A stretch of DNA of 6,477 nucleotides, from NCBI GenBank assembly GCA_945872325.1, contig CAMBZY010000192.1:1-6477 (forward strand), read 5' to 3'. A program made the translations under genes and the position numbers. Numbering within the stretch: position 1 is the stretch's first letter; every line of letters begins with the position of its first letter. Below are positions 1 to 5,507 of the stretch, piece after piece. Below the pieces are notes generated by a model. It was not told the origin of the DNA. It did not search any database and saw nothing but the letters and a program-made list of their open reading frames with translations. The DNA is from Candidatus Kuenenia stuttgartensis. Its GTDB lineage: Bacteria > Planctomycetota > Planctomycetia > Isosphaerales > Isosphaeraceae.

Positions 1-786
1 TTGACGGCTCGCGTGTTGGTCAACCGGATTTGGCAGGGGCATTTTGGGACAGGTTTGGTAGACACCCCAAGTGATTTTGGCCGATCAGGCACCAAGCCAA
101 CGCATCCGGAACTACTGGACTGGCTGGCGCGTGAATTGATTCGTTCCGGATGGTCGATCAAGCAGATGCACCGCCTGATCGTGCTTTCGGCAACGTATCG
201 GCAAGCATCAACATTCAACAGTGAAGCCGCTTTGAAGGACTCCGATGTCCGGCTTTTATGGTCGTATCCTACGCGCCGAATGGATGCGGAGACGATTCGC
301 GATTCGATGCTGGCCGTCAGTGGGCGACTGAATCTGAAGATGTATGGGCGTGGATTCGACCTTTTTGACTTGCGCGGTGGGTTGACTGGCTTCAAGCCGG
401 TGGAATCGTTCTCAGGCGATGGCCTGAGACGGATGATTTACGCCCACAAGGTCAGACGCGAGCGAGAGGCAGTTTTTGGAGCCTTTGACTGCCCCGACGC
501 TGGCCAGGCCACGTCCAAGCGGCGCGAGTCGACCACCCCGATTCAAGCCCTGAATTTGTTCAATAGCCGCTTCACCATCGACGAATCCAAGGCCTTTGCC
601 GAACGAGTTGTGACCGAATCGGGAAATGATCTGCAAAATCAGATTAAAAAGGCATACGAACTGGCCTTGAGCCGGAGTCCGACTGAAATGGAATTGGCAA
701 ATGCAACCCCGGTCGTACAAAAGTTTGGCTTGGCCACGCTTTGCAGGGCTTTGTATAACAGTAATGAGTTTCTATTCATGCCCTGA
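1..786 (+). CDS. DUF1553 (PSD1-type) protein, C-terminal part; 5' end outside the window
   Basis: This is the last 261 codons of a larger gene. The frame is open at the left edge, and the first codon (TTG) is most likely an internal Leu of the usual PLTARV motif, not a start. Residues 2-70 carry the family hallmark: TARVLVNRIW, then HFGTGLV, TPSDFG, THPELLDWLA, and a GWSIKQMHRLIV...SATYRQ segment. Further conserved blocks are RRMDAETIRDSML (about 92-104), FGAFDCPDA and the TTPIQALNLFNS stretch (about 160-190), and the terminal LYNSNEFLF. Full-length members are usually 700-1100 residues, with DUF1549 and often a cytochrome-c-like or LamG-like domain upstream; those parts are not visible. The biochemical role of the family is not established. 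It commonly lies just before a DUF1501 gene, as here, with 69 nt between stop and next start and no terminator, which suggests co-transcription (inference). Confidence 0.93.
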   Translation: MTARVLVNRIWQGHFGTGLVDTPSDFGRSGTKPTHPELLDWLARELIRSGWSIKQMHRLIVLSATYRQASTFNSEAALKDSDVRLLWSYPTRRMDAETIRDSMLAVSGRLNLKMYGRGFDLFDLRGGLTGFKPVESFSGDGLRRMIYAHKVRREREAVFGAFDCPDAGQATSKRRESTTPIQALNLFNSRFTIDESKAFAERVVTESGNDLQNQIKKAYELALSRSPTEMELANATPVVQKFGLATLCRALYNSNEFLFMP

Positions 787-855
787 TTTGAATTTATACA
801 CAAGTCGCAAATATTCCTGCAGTCATGATCTCTGGAAATCACGAAAACGAACCAA

Positions 856-2325
856 ATGTCTACCCACTCACGTTTCAACTCGCCATTCGGCCATCAGCTT
901 CTAAACCGCCGCGACTTTCTCGGAAACTCTGCCACAGCCTTAGGTTCCATCGCTCTGGCAAGCCTTCTGCGCAGCGATCATCTGCTGGCCGGTACCCAGC
1001 CTGTGATTGATCCGGCGAACCCATATGCTCCACGGCCGCCTCACTTTGCGCCCAAGGCGAAAAATGTTGTGGTCATATTCTGCGCCGGTGCGGTCAGTCA
1101 GCTTGAAACCTGGGACTACAAGCCGGAGCTGATCAAATTCGATGGCAAACCGCTGATCGGCGGGCCAGCCGTCACGTTTCAGGGGCCGGCAGGTGAACTG
1201 GCCAAGCCTCAGTATAAATTTCGGCCCCGTGGTCAAACCGGCAAGATGGTCTCGGACATGATCCCCCACCTTGCCGAACTGACAGACGAATTTGCGTTCG
1301 TGCATTCGCTCACCAGCAAGAGCAACACGCACGGCCCTGCCGAAAACTTTCTCTCTACCGGATTTGCCCTCGATGGGTTTCCAAGTCTTGGTTCATGGAT
1401 CACTTACGCTCTGGGCAGCGAGAATCAGAACCTCCCTGCATTCGTCTCCATCCCCGACCCTCGTGGGGTCCCTCAAGCCGGCTCGAACAACTGGGGCCCC
1501 GGCTTCCTGCCTGCTGCTTTTCAAGGCACAACCCTCAGCACCAAAGAGCCTGTCCGGCACCTTCTCCCGCCTGGAATTGGTCATGATGAGGACGTAGCCA
1601 CCCGATCGCTGCTCCAGCAAATGAATCAGAGACACCTTGACCAGCACCCCGGCGATGGGAAGCTGGCGGCCCGGATTGCAAGCTATGAACTGGCCGCCCG
1701 GATGCAGTTGAGCATTCCCCGGATCAGCGATCTTTCGACCGAACCGGCTCATATCCTAAAGCTTTATGGCGCTGACGATACCACGAATCCAATCAAAGCC
1801 GGATTTGCTCGGAACTGTATTTTGGCGCGTCGATTGATCGAGCAGGGCGTTCGATTTGTCCAGCTTTTCAACGGAGCCTATGCCAGCGGTGGAGAGCTCA
1901 ACTGGGACGGCCACAACAAGCTCAGGGAGCAATATGACAAGCATGCAGCGATTCTTGATCAGCCAGCGGCAGGGCTGATTCGCGACCTCAAACAAAGAGG
2001 TTTGCTGGACGAAACTTTGGTGGTCTGGTGTACGGAATTCGGCCGGATGCCGATGTTCCAGAAAGGCTCGCAAGGCCGCGACCACAACCCGGACGGCTTC
2101 ACCTGCTGGATGACCGGCGCGGGTGTAAAACCAGGCGTGAGCCATGGTGTGACTGATGAGCTTGGACGTAAAGCCGTGCAGGATATCCATCCCCTGTATG
2201 ACTTTAACGCCACAATTCTCCACCTGCTGGGCCTGAATCATGAGCAACTGACATACGAGCACAACGGGGTTCAGCGACGGCTGACGAATGTGGAAGGTCA
2301 CGTGATTCAGGAAATTCTGAGTTAA
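856..2325 (+). CDS. DUF1501 family protein with twin-arginine signal
   Basis: A complete 489-residue protein of the DUF1501 family, related by fold to the alkaline phosphatase/sulfatase clan. The N-terminus has a twin-arginine signal, NRRDFLGNSA at 17-26, followed by a weakly hydrophobic stretch (27-46, ending LLAG), so export of a folded protein by Tat is likely. The mature part opens with KNVVVIFCAGAVSQLETWDYKP (69-90), the counterpart of the common GGPSxxDTFDPKP motif; here the double Gly is CAGA. Later hallmarks are NTHGPAENFLSTG (157-169), NWDGHNK (349-355), WCTEFGRMP (391-399), GRDHNPDGFTCWMTGAGVKPG (407-427) and the C-terminal HPLYDFNATILHLLGL (445-460) with HNGVQRRLTNVEG. Length is normal for the family. 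The ATG at 856 is chosen because it places the RR motif near residue 18; no clear Shine-Dalgarno precedes it. Substrate and activity are unknown; an esterase or hydrolase role is only inferred from the clan. Confidence 0.95.
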   Translation: MSTHSRFNSPFGHQLLNRRDFLGNSATALGSIALASLLRSDHLLAGTQPVIDPANPYAPRPPHFAPKAKNVVVIFCAGAVSQLETWDYKPELIKFDGKPLIGGPAVTFQGPAGELAKPQYKFRPRGQTGKMVSDMIPHLAELTDEFAFVHSLTSKSNTHGPAENFLSTGFALDGFPSLGSWITYALGSENQNLPAFVSIPDPRGVPQAGSNNWGPGFLPAAFQGTTLSTKEPVRHLLPPGIGHDEDVATRSLLQQMNQRHLDQHPGDGKLAARIASYELAARMQLSIPRISDLSTEPAHILKLYGADDTTNPIKAGFARNCILARRLIEQGVRFVQLFNGAYASGGELNWDGHNKLREQYDKHAAILDQPAAGLIRDLKQRGLLDETLVVWCTEFGRMPMFQKGSQGRDHNPDGFTCWMTGAGVKPGVSHGVTDELGRKAVQDIHPLYDFNATILHLLGLNHEQLTYEHNGVQRRLTNVEGHVIQEILS

Positions 2326-2392
2326 CGAACAGGTCGATACTGACTCTGAGAAACTACTGACGATCTGTCATATCGAATTCAGGCTGATTCGC

Positions 2393-2710
2393 TCAGAACT
2401 TGCTGACCTCACTAAACGAGCCTGTCACGGTATCGCCGTCCGGGCTTTCGGCAGTCCAACTGAGGGTCCCATTTGAAGCATCTTGTTTAACTGTCAGCTT
2501 ATAAGTCTTTTTGTTATCAGCTTTTCCAACGGCGGTGCCTTCATATTGTCCAACGGATTTTAAGGTCAGTGTGACATTCTCAGCAGGGATTTTAGCTTTG
2601 AGTTCGTTCTGAATCTGGTCGATTGACCAAGCTCCTGGATTCGCACCACAACCTAGAGCAATTACCGCCAGAATCGACCAGACGGAACTCCAACAGATTC
2701 GCTTGAACAT
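2393..2710 (-). CDS. small predicted lipoprotein, function unknown
   Basis: A 105-residue protein that I cannot assign to a named family. The N-terminus MFKRICWSSVWSILAVIALG followed by Cys21 looks like a lipoprotein signal: Lys/Arg at 3-4, a hydrophobic core 9-19, and Ala-Leu-Gly-Cys as lipobox (Leu at -2 is not ideal). The mature part of about 85 residues starts with a short helix-like segment (SIDQIQNELKAKI, 29-41), then alternating polar and hydrophobic stretches that read as beta strands (NVTLTLKSV, YEGTAVGK, KKTYKLTVKQ, GTLSWTAES, DTVTGSFSEV). The small domain probably faces the periplasm. The frame is open further upstream to an ATG at 2920, but that extension is Cys-rich, lacks protein-like character and would bury the signal, so the ATG at 2710 is preferred; GGTGAG lies 3 nt before it. 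It is convergent with DUF1501 and divergent from groES. Confidence 0.75.
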   Translation of the reverse strand: MFKRICWSSVWSILAVIALGCGANPGAWSIDQIQNELKAKIPAENVTLTLKSVGQYEGTAVGKADNKKTYKLTVKQDASNGTLSWTAESPDGDTVTGSFSEVSKF

Positions 2711-2791
2711 GAACTCACCAGATGTTGAACGGTCAAGTCTTACAGCAATTAGACATCCGACACATGATGACTGATATAAGCGGATCCTGCA

Positions 2792-2860
2792 ACAACTTTT
2801 GATCGGTTTGTAAATTAAGCATGAGGGTTCTGGATTGAGCGAACAGATGCCAAAAGTTGT
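2792..2860. repeat. 10-bp inverted repeat with 49-nt spacer
   Basis: ACAACTTTTG at 2792-2801 is the exact reverse complement of CAAAAGTTGT at 2851-2860. It lies between the lipoprotein start and the half-site cluster. It could be paired binding sites or a stem in the lipoprotein leader, but a chance match in AT-rich DNA is possible. Confidence 0.4.
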
Positions 2861-2914
2861 CAAATCCAAACCACTGCCAATATGGCAGACAAAACTAATA
2901 TCTATTCGCGTCAG

Positions 2915-2955
2915 GCACACTGTAAACAGTGATATTACAGTGTTTTACGCTGTGC
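2915..2955. promoter_or_regulatory. candidate operator: cluster of TTTACAGTGT-like half-sites upstream of groES
   Basis: ACACTGTAA (2917-2925) and TTACAGTGT (2935-2943) form a perfect 9-bp inverted repeat with a 9-nt spacer, the same 9-9-9 geometry as CIRCE but with a different arm sequence. The same left arm, extended to GCACACTGTAAA (2915-2926), also matches TTTACGCTGTGC (2944-2955) at 10 of 12 positions in inverted orientation. A further ACAGTG at 2926-2931 creates a shorter palindrome, CACTGT-AA-ACAGTG (2918-2931). The plus-oriented half-sites recur every 10-11 bp (2926, 2937, 2947), about one helical turn. The cluster ends 130 nt before the groES ATG and 204 nt before the lipoprotein ATG, so either gene could be controlled. 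The binding protein is unknown. Confidence 0.5.
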
Positions 2956-3032
2956 AAAAACATTACGGCATGACACTTGCATAGTATAGATGTCAGTACG
3001 ACCCCACTTGTTCGCCGACGTGGCGGATTTGG

Positions 3033-3076
3033 TTCTCTCAAGCGGGGTTTGTTGGTGGATTTCGAGTCGGAGAGAG
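3033..3076 (+). promoter_or_regulatory. groES leader: possible pairing of the ribosome binding site
   Basis: The groES Shine-Dalgarno candidate is GGAGAG (3069-3074), 11 nt before the ATG. TCTCTC at 3034-3039 can pair with GAGAGA at 3070-3075, leaving a 30-nt loop, with G-U wobbles able to extend the stem outward. Such pairing could hide the ribosome site and open on heating, but the stem is short and low in complexity, so it may be coincidental. Confidence 0.2.
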
Positions 3077-3085
3077 TGGATCACG

Positions 3086-3376
3086 ATGAAACTGGTTCCC
3101 TTGAACGATCGCGTTGTAGTAGAGCGGGAAGAAGCCAAGCAAACGACAGCAGGCGGCATTGTTCTGCCTGACACAGCCAAGGACAAGCCCCAGCAGGGTA
3201 TTGTTTTGGCAGTCGGCGAAGGCCGCTTGGCCAAAGACGGCAAGCGTCGCGAGCTGCAAGTCAAAATTGGCGACAAAGTGCTGTTCACCAGCTATGCTGG
3301 CGATGAATTCAAGCTGCCGGAAGGCAAAAAAGTCCTTCTGATGCGCGAAGACGACATTCTAGCCGTTGTTGGCTGA
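3086..3376 (+). CDS. groES: GroES co-chaperonin (Cpn10)
   Basis: A 96-residue co-chaperonin, the usual length. It forms the heptameric lid on GroEL in the cytoplasm and closes the folding chamber in the ATP-bound state. The start MKLVPLNDRVVVE is typical. The mobile loop lies at about 16-33, with the GroEL-binding tripeptide Ile-Val-Leu at 25-27 inside GGIVLP. The core is seen in GDKVLFTSYAGDEFKL (62-77), and the end KVLLMREDDILAVVG closes the barrel. The frame stays open upstream to an ATG at 2990, which would add 32 residues; that start is rejected because homologues begin at MKL and a ribosome site (GGAGAG) precedes 3086. groEL follows after 64 nt, so the two form an operon. No CIRCE is visible upstream; a different repeat cluster occupies the region. 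Confidence 0.98.
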   Translation: MKLVPLNDRVVVEREEAKQTTAGGIVLPDTAKDKPQQGIVLAVGEGRLAKDGKRRELQVKIGDKVLFTSYAGDEFKLPEGKKVLLMREDDILAVVG

Positions 3377-3440
3377 GTTTCTTCCATCACAAGATACATC
3401 TAAAATCTCTACACAACAAGATTCTTAGGAGAGTGGATAT

Positions 3441-5066
3441 ATGGGCGCGAAGATGATCGCCTTTGATCAGGAAGCCCGTCAGGCCATGCAGCGCGGTGTG
3501 GCGAAATTGGCCCGTGCGGTCAAAGTCACACTCGGACCACGTGGCCGTAACGTGATTATCCAGAAGAGCTTTGGCTCACCGACCGTCACCAAGGACGGCG
3601 TGACTGTGGCCAAAGAAATCGAGCTGGAAGACAAGTACGAAAACATGGGCGCCCAGATGGTCAAGGAAGTGGCTTCCAAGACATCTGACATCGCTGGCGA
3701 CGGCACCACCACAGCCACAGTCATGGCCGAAGCCATCTACAACGAAGGCCTTAAGGCTGTTGTTGCCGGTGTGAATCCGATGCTGATGAAGCGTGGGATG
3801 GACAAGGCCGTGTCGGACATCATTGATAAACTCAAGAGCATGTCTGTCAAAGTGTCGAGCCGTAAAGAGACGGAACAGGTTGCCACCGTGGCCTCCAATT
3901 TCGACACCGAAATTGGTGGAATGATCGCCGAAGCCACCGAAAAGGTTGGCAAAGACGGTGTGATCACGGTCGAAGAAGGCAAGAGCCTGAAGACGGAAGT
4001 CGAGTGGGTCGAAGGCATGCAGTTCGACCGCGGCTACCTCTCTCCTTACTTCGTAACCAATCCACAGACGATGGAAGCCGTCCTTGAAGACGCTTACATC
4101 CTGATCTTCGAAAAGAAAATCAGCTCGGTCAAGGATCTGGTACCCGTTCTGGAACAAGTGGCCCAAACAGGCCGCCCTCTGCTGATCATCGCCGAAGAAG
4201 TGGAAGGCGAAGCACTGGCCACATTGGTCATCAACAAGCTTCGTGGAACGTTCCGCTGCGTGGCCGTCAAAGCTCCTGGCTATGGCGACCGTCGTAAGGC
4301 CATGCTCGAAGATATTGCTGTCCTGACCGGCGGCAAGCCAATTTTCGAAGCCCTGGGTATTGATCTCGAAAACGTTGCTCTGACTGACCTTGGCCATGCC
4401 AAGAAAGTTGTGATCGACAAAGACAACACCACCATTATCGAAGGTGCTGGCGCAACCGACGAAATCAAGGGCCGGATCGATACAATCCGCCGCGAAATCG
4501 CCGACACCAAGAGCGACTATGACCGCGAGAAGCTCGAAGAGCGTCTTGCCAAGCTCTCCGGTGGTGTGGCCAAGATTCTGGTCGGTGCCGCGACCGAATC
4601 AGAAATGAAAGAAAAGAAAGCTCGCGTTGAGGATGCCCTGCATGCCACACGTGCTGCACTTGAAGAAGGCATTCTGCCAGGTGGCGGCGTGGCTCTTCTG
4701 CGTGCTTCACGCCATGTGACAGCCAGCTCTGACCTGACAATCGACGAAAAAACCGGTTATCAGATCATCATCCGTGCCTGCTCGGCTCCGATCCACCAGA
4801 TCGCCGAAAACGCTGGACAAGACGGTGGAGTTGTGGTCAGCAAAGTGGCCGAAGCCACTGGCAACAATGGTTATGACGCTCTCAACGATGTCTACACCGA
4901 CATGGTTGTGGCCGGCATCATCGACCCAACCAAGGTCACTCGTTCTGCCCTCCAGAACGCCGCTTCCGTCAGTACCCTGCTGCTGACCAGCGACGCCCTG
5001 ATTGCTGACCTTCCAGAAGGTTACAAAGAAAAGGCAGCCGGCGGCGGCTATGACGACATGTATTGA
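3441..5066 (+). CDS. groEL: GroEL chaperonin (Cpn60)
   Basis: A complete 541-residue group I chaperonin, forming the double-ring ATP-driven folding chamber with GroES. Numbering matches E. coli GroEL closely. ATP-site elements are LGPRGRNV (31-38), KDG (51-53), GDGTTT (86-91, with Asp87), catalytic Asp398 in ARVEDAL, GGG (414-416) and Asp495. Apical substrate/GroES contacts are kept: Tyr199, Tyr203, Phe204, Leu237, Leu259, Val263, with conservative changes Val234 and Ile264. GYGDRRKAMLEDIAVLTGG (280-298) is a family hallmark. Oddities: the C-terminus ends KAAGGGYDDMY and lacks the GGM-repeat tail; residues 151-157 read ASNFDTE where E. coli has SANSDET; the inter-ring pair Arg452-Glu461 is His452-Asp461. 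The catalytic residues are intact, so an active chaperonin is expected. A strong Shine-Dalgarno, AGGAG (3427-3431), sits 9 nt before the ATG. A strong terminator follows. Planctomycetes often have several groEL copies; this one is paired with groES. Confidence 0.98.
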   Translation: MGAKMIAFDQEARQAMQRGVAKLARAVKVTLGPRGRNVIIQKSFGSPTVTKDGVTVAKEIELEDKYENMGAQMVKEVASKTSDIAGDGTTTATVMAEAIYNEGLKAVVAGVNPMLMKRGMDKAVSDIIDKLKSMSVKVSSRKETEQVATVASNFDTEIGGMIAEATEKVGKDGVITVEEGKSLKTEVEWVEGMQFDRGYLSPYFVTNPQTMEAVLEDAYILIFEKKISSVKDLVPVLEQVAQTGRPLLIIAEEVEGEALATLVINKLRGTFRCVAVKAPGYGDRRKAMLEDIAVLTGGKPIFEALGIDLENVALTDLGHAKKVVIDKDNTTIIEGAGATDEIKGRIDTIRREIADTKSDYDREKLEERLAKLSGGVAKILVGAATESEMKEKKARVEDALHATRAALEEGILPGGGVALLRASRHVTASSDLTIDEKTGYQIIIRACSAPIHQIAENAGQDGGVVVSKVAEATGNNGYDALNDVYTDMVVAGIIDPTKVTRSALQNAASVSTLLLTSDALIADLPEGYKEKAAGGGYDDMY

Positions 5067-5074
5067 TTGAACCG

Positions 5075-5108
5075 CCCCTTTTTGGCAGTGGTTTACATTG
5101 CCATGGGG
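5075..5108 (+). other. hairpin in the groEL 3' untranslated region
   Basis: TGGCAGTG (5083-5090) pairs with CATTGCCA (5096-5103) around a 5-nt loop GTTTA, with one G-U pair. CCCC (5075-5078) can pair with GGGG (5105-5108) beyond an asymmetric internal loop. No T-run follows, so it is not itself an intrinsic terminator. It may protect the mRNA end or be incidental. Confidence 0.35.
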
Positions 5109-5125
5109 TACTTTCAATAACAGCT

Positions 5126-5160
5126 AAAGCCGAGCGATCTGTCGCTCGGCTTTTATTTTT
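5126..5160 (+). terminator. intrinsic terminator of the groES-groEL operon
   Basis: A perfect 12-bp stem, AAAGCCGAGCGA (5126-5137) with TCGCTCGGCTTT (5142-5153), closes a TCTG tetraloop and runs into a T-rich tail (TTTTATTTTT, 5151-5160). It lies 59 nt after the groEL stop. The tail on the opposite strand is weaker, so it mainly serves groEL, though some stopping of the convergent MMPL transcript is possible. Confidence 0.93.
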
Positions 5161-5496
5161 GGATACATCGAGCATCTCATTCAGAAATCTGGGTTTTTGA
5201 GTCTGAAATTTGGGAGTGAGCCCAACGACTCGTAATACTTCAATATAAAACATGTCGCCTGAGATGGCGTTTAAGCGAACCGTGGCCAAGCACACCGCGG
5301 CAGTTGTCTAGCCGGTCTTGGCGCTAGCCCCGGTTGGATTTGTAAATCGCCGAAACCGGGGGCTAGCGCCCTGCGGCTAGATTCAAACGCCGAAACCGGG
5401 GCTAGCGTTAAGACCGGCTAGAAAATCAACCAATTGGGGTAATTTTTGAATTCTCGCCTCAAGGCTCCGAACCATGGTTTCTGATCTATCGTTCAC
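5161..5496. other. intergenic region between groEL terminator and MMPL gene
   Basis: 336 nt without a supported gene. From 5161 to about 5307 I see nothing recognisable apart from a short near-repeat (GAAATCTGGG and GAAATTTGGG). The middle, 5308-5421, is a cluster of CTAG-rich repeats. The last 75 nt carry one arm of a weak inverted repeat overlapping the MMPL stop. Confidence 0.7.
5308..5421. repeat. REP-like cluster: three copies of a CTAG-rich unit, one inverted
   Basis: Three related 27-28-nt units are present. Unit A (5308-5335) is on the minus strand; units B (5354-5380) and C (5394-5421) are on the plus strand. Read in one direction each starts AACCGGGG(G)CTAGCG and ends GGCTAG. A and C match at 26 of 28 positions, so they form a near-perfect inverted repeat around B; they differ only as CC versus TT in the centre. 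B has one extra G, lacks one base near the end, and has CCTGC in place of the AAGACC region. B and C are each preceded by CGCCGA, giving a direct repeat of about 20 nt (5348-5368 and 5388-5407). A can also pair with B around an 18-nt loop. CTAG, rare in many bacterial genomes, occurs six times. The layout resembles REP/BIME elements or a small non-autonomous element; no transposase is in the window. Confidence 0.85.
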
Positions 5497-5507
5497 TCAA
5501 TGGTTCG
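5468..5507. repeat. 8-bp inverted repeat overlapping the MMPL stop codon
   Basis: CGAACCAT (5468-5475) and ATGGTTCG (5500-5507) are exact reverse complements with a 24-nt spacer, spanning the stop of the minus-strand MMPL gene. No T-rich tail follows on the minus strand, so it is a poor terminator candidate. Confidence 0.3.

Larger units (their letters stand above)
2711..3085. other. divergent intergenic region between lipoprotein gene and groES
   Basis: 375 nt without a convincing gene. It must hold the promoters of both the lipoprotein gene (leftward) and groES (rightward). I see no canonical CIRCE element (TTAGCACTC-N9-GAGTGCTAA). A sigma-32-like match is poor: CTTGCA at 2976 and CCCCAC at 3002 are 20 nt apart, too far. 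A weak -10-like TATAGA lies at 2985-2990 without a good -35. On the minus strand a perfect TTGACA (2863-2858) has no acceptable -10 at 16-18 nt. The notable contents are an operator-like repeat cluster (2915-2955) and a 10-bp inverted repeat (2792-2801 with 2851-2860). Confidence 0.7.

Noticed and set aside
1756..2301. 181-codon minus-strand open frame inside DUF1501
   Set aside because: It is antisense to a conserved gene and shows no recognisable motif.
2326..2392. Terminator between the convergent DUF1501 and lipoprotein genes
   Set aside because: Only a 4-bp stem (CTGA/TCAG near 2383-2395) is present, without a T-rich tail on either strand.
2711..2920. Longer lipoprotein from an ATG at 2920
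   Set aside because: It would bury the lipoprotein signal and add a Cys-rich, non-protein-like stretch overlapping the operator-like cluster.
2976..3007. Sigma-32-type heat-shock promoter (CTTGCA ... CCCCAC)
   Set aside because: The spacing is 20 nt, longer than the accepted range, and the -10 part is incomplete.
2990..3085. N-terminal extension of groES from an ATG at 2990
   Set aside because: The 32 added residues have no counterpart in GroES, and a ribosome site precedes the MKL start at 3086.
3576..4397. 273-codon open frame on the minus strand within groEL
   Set aside because: It lies wholly antisense to a clearly conserved groEL, reads as low-complexity His/Phe/Asp-rich sequence, and is explained by the codon bias of the true gene.
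5308..5421. CRISPR-like array
   Set aside because: There are only three diverged units, one is inverted, the gaps are 18 and 13 nt, and no cas gene is near.
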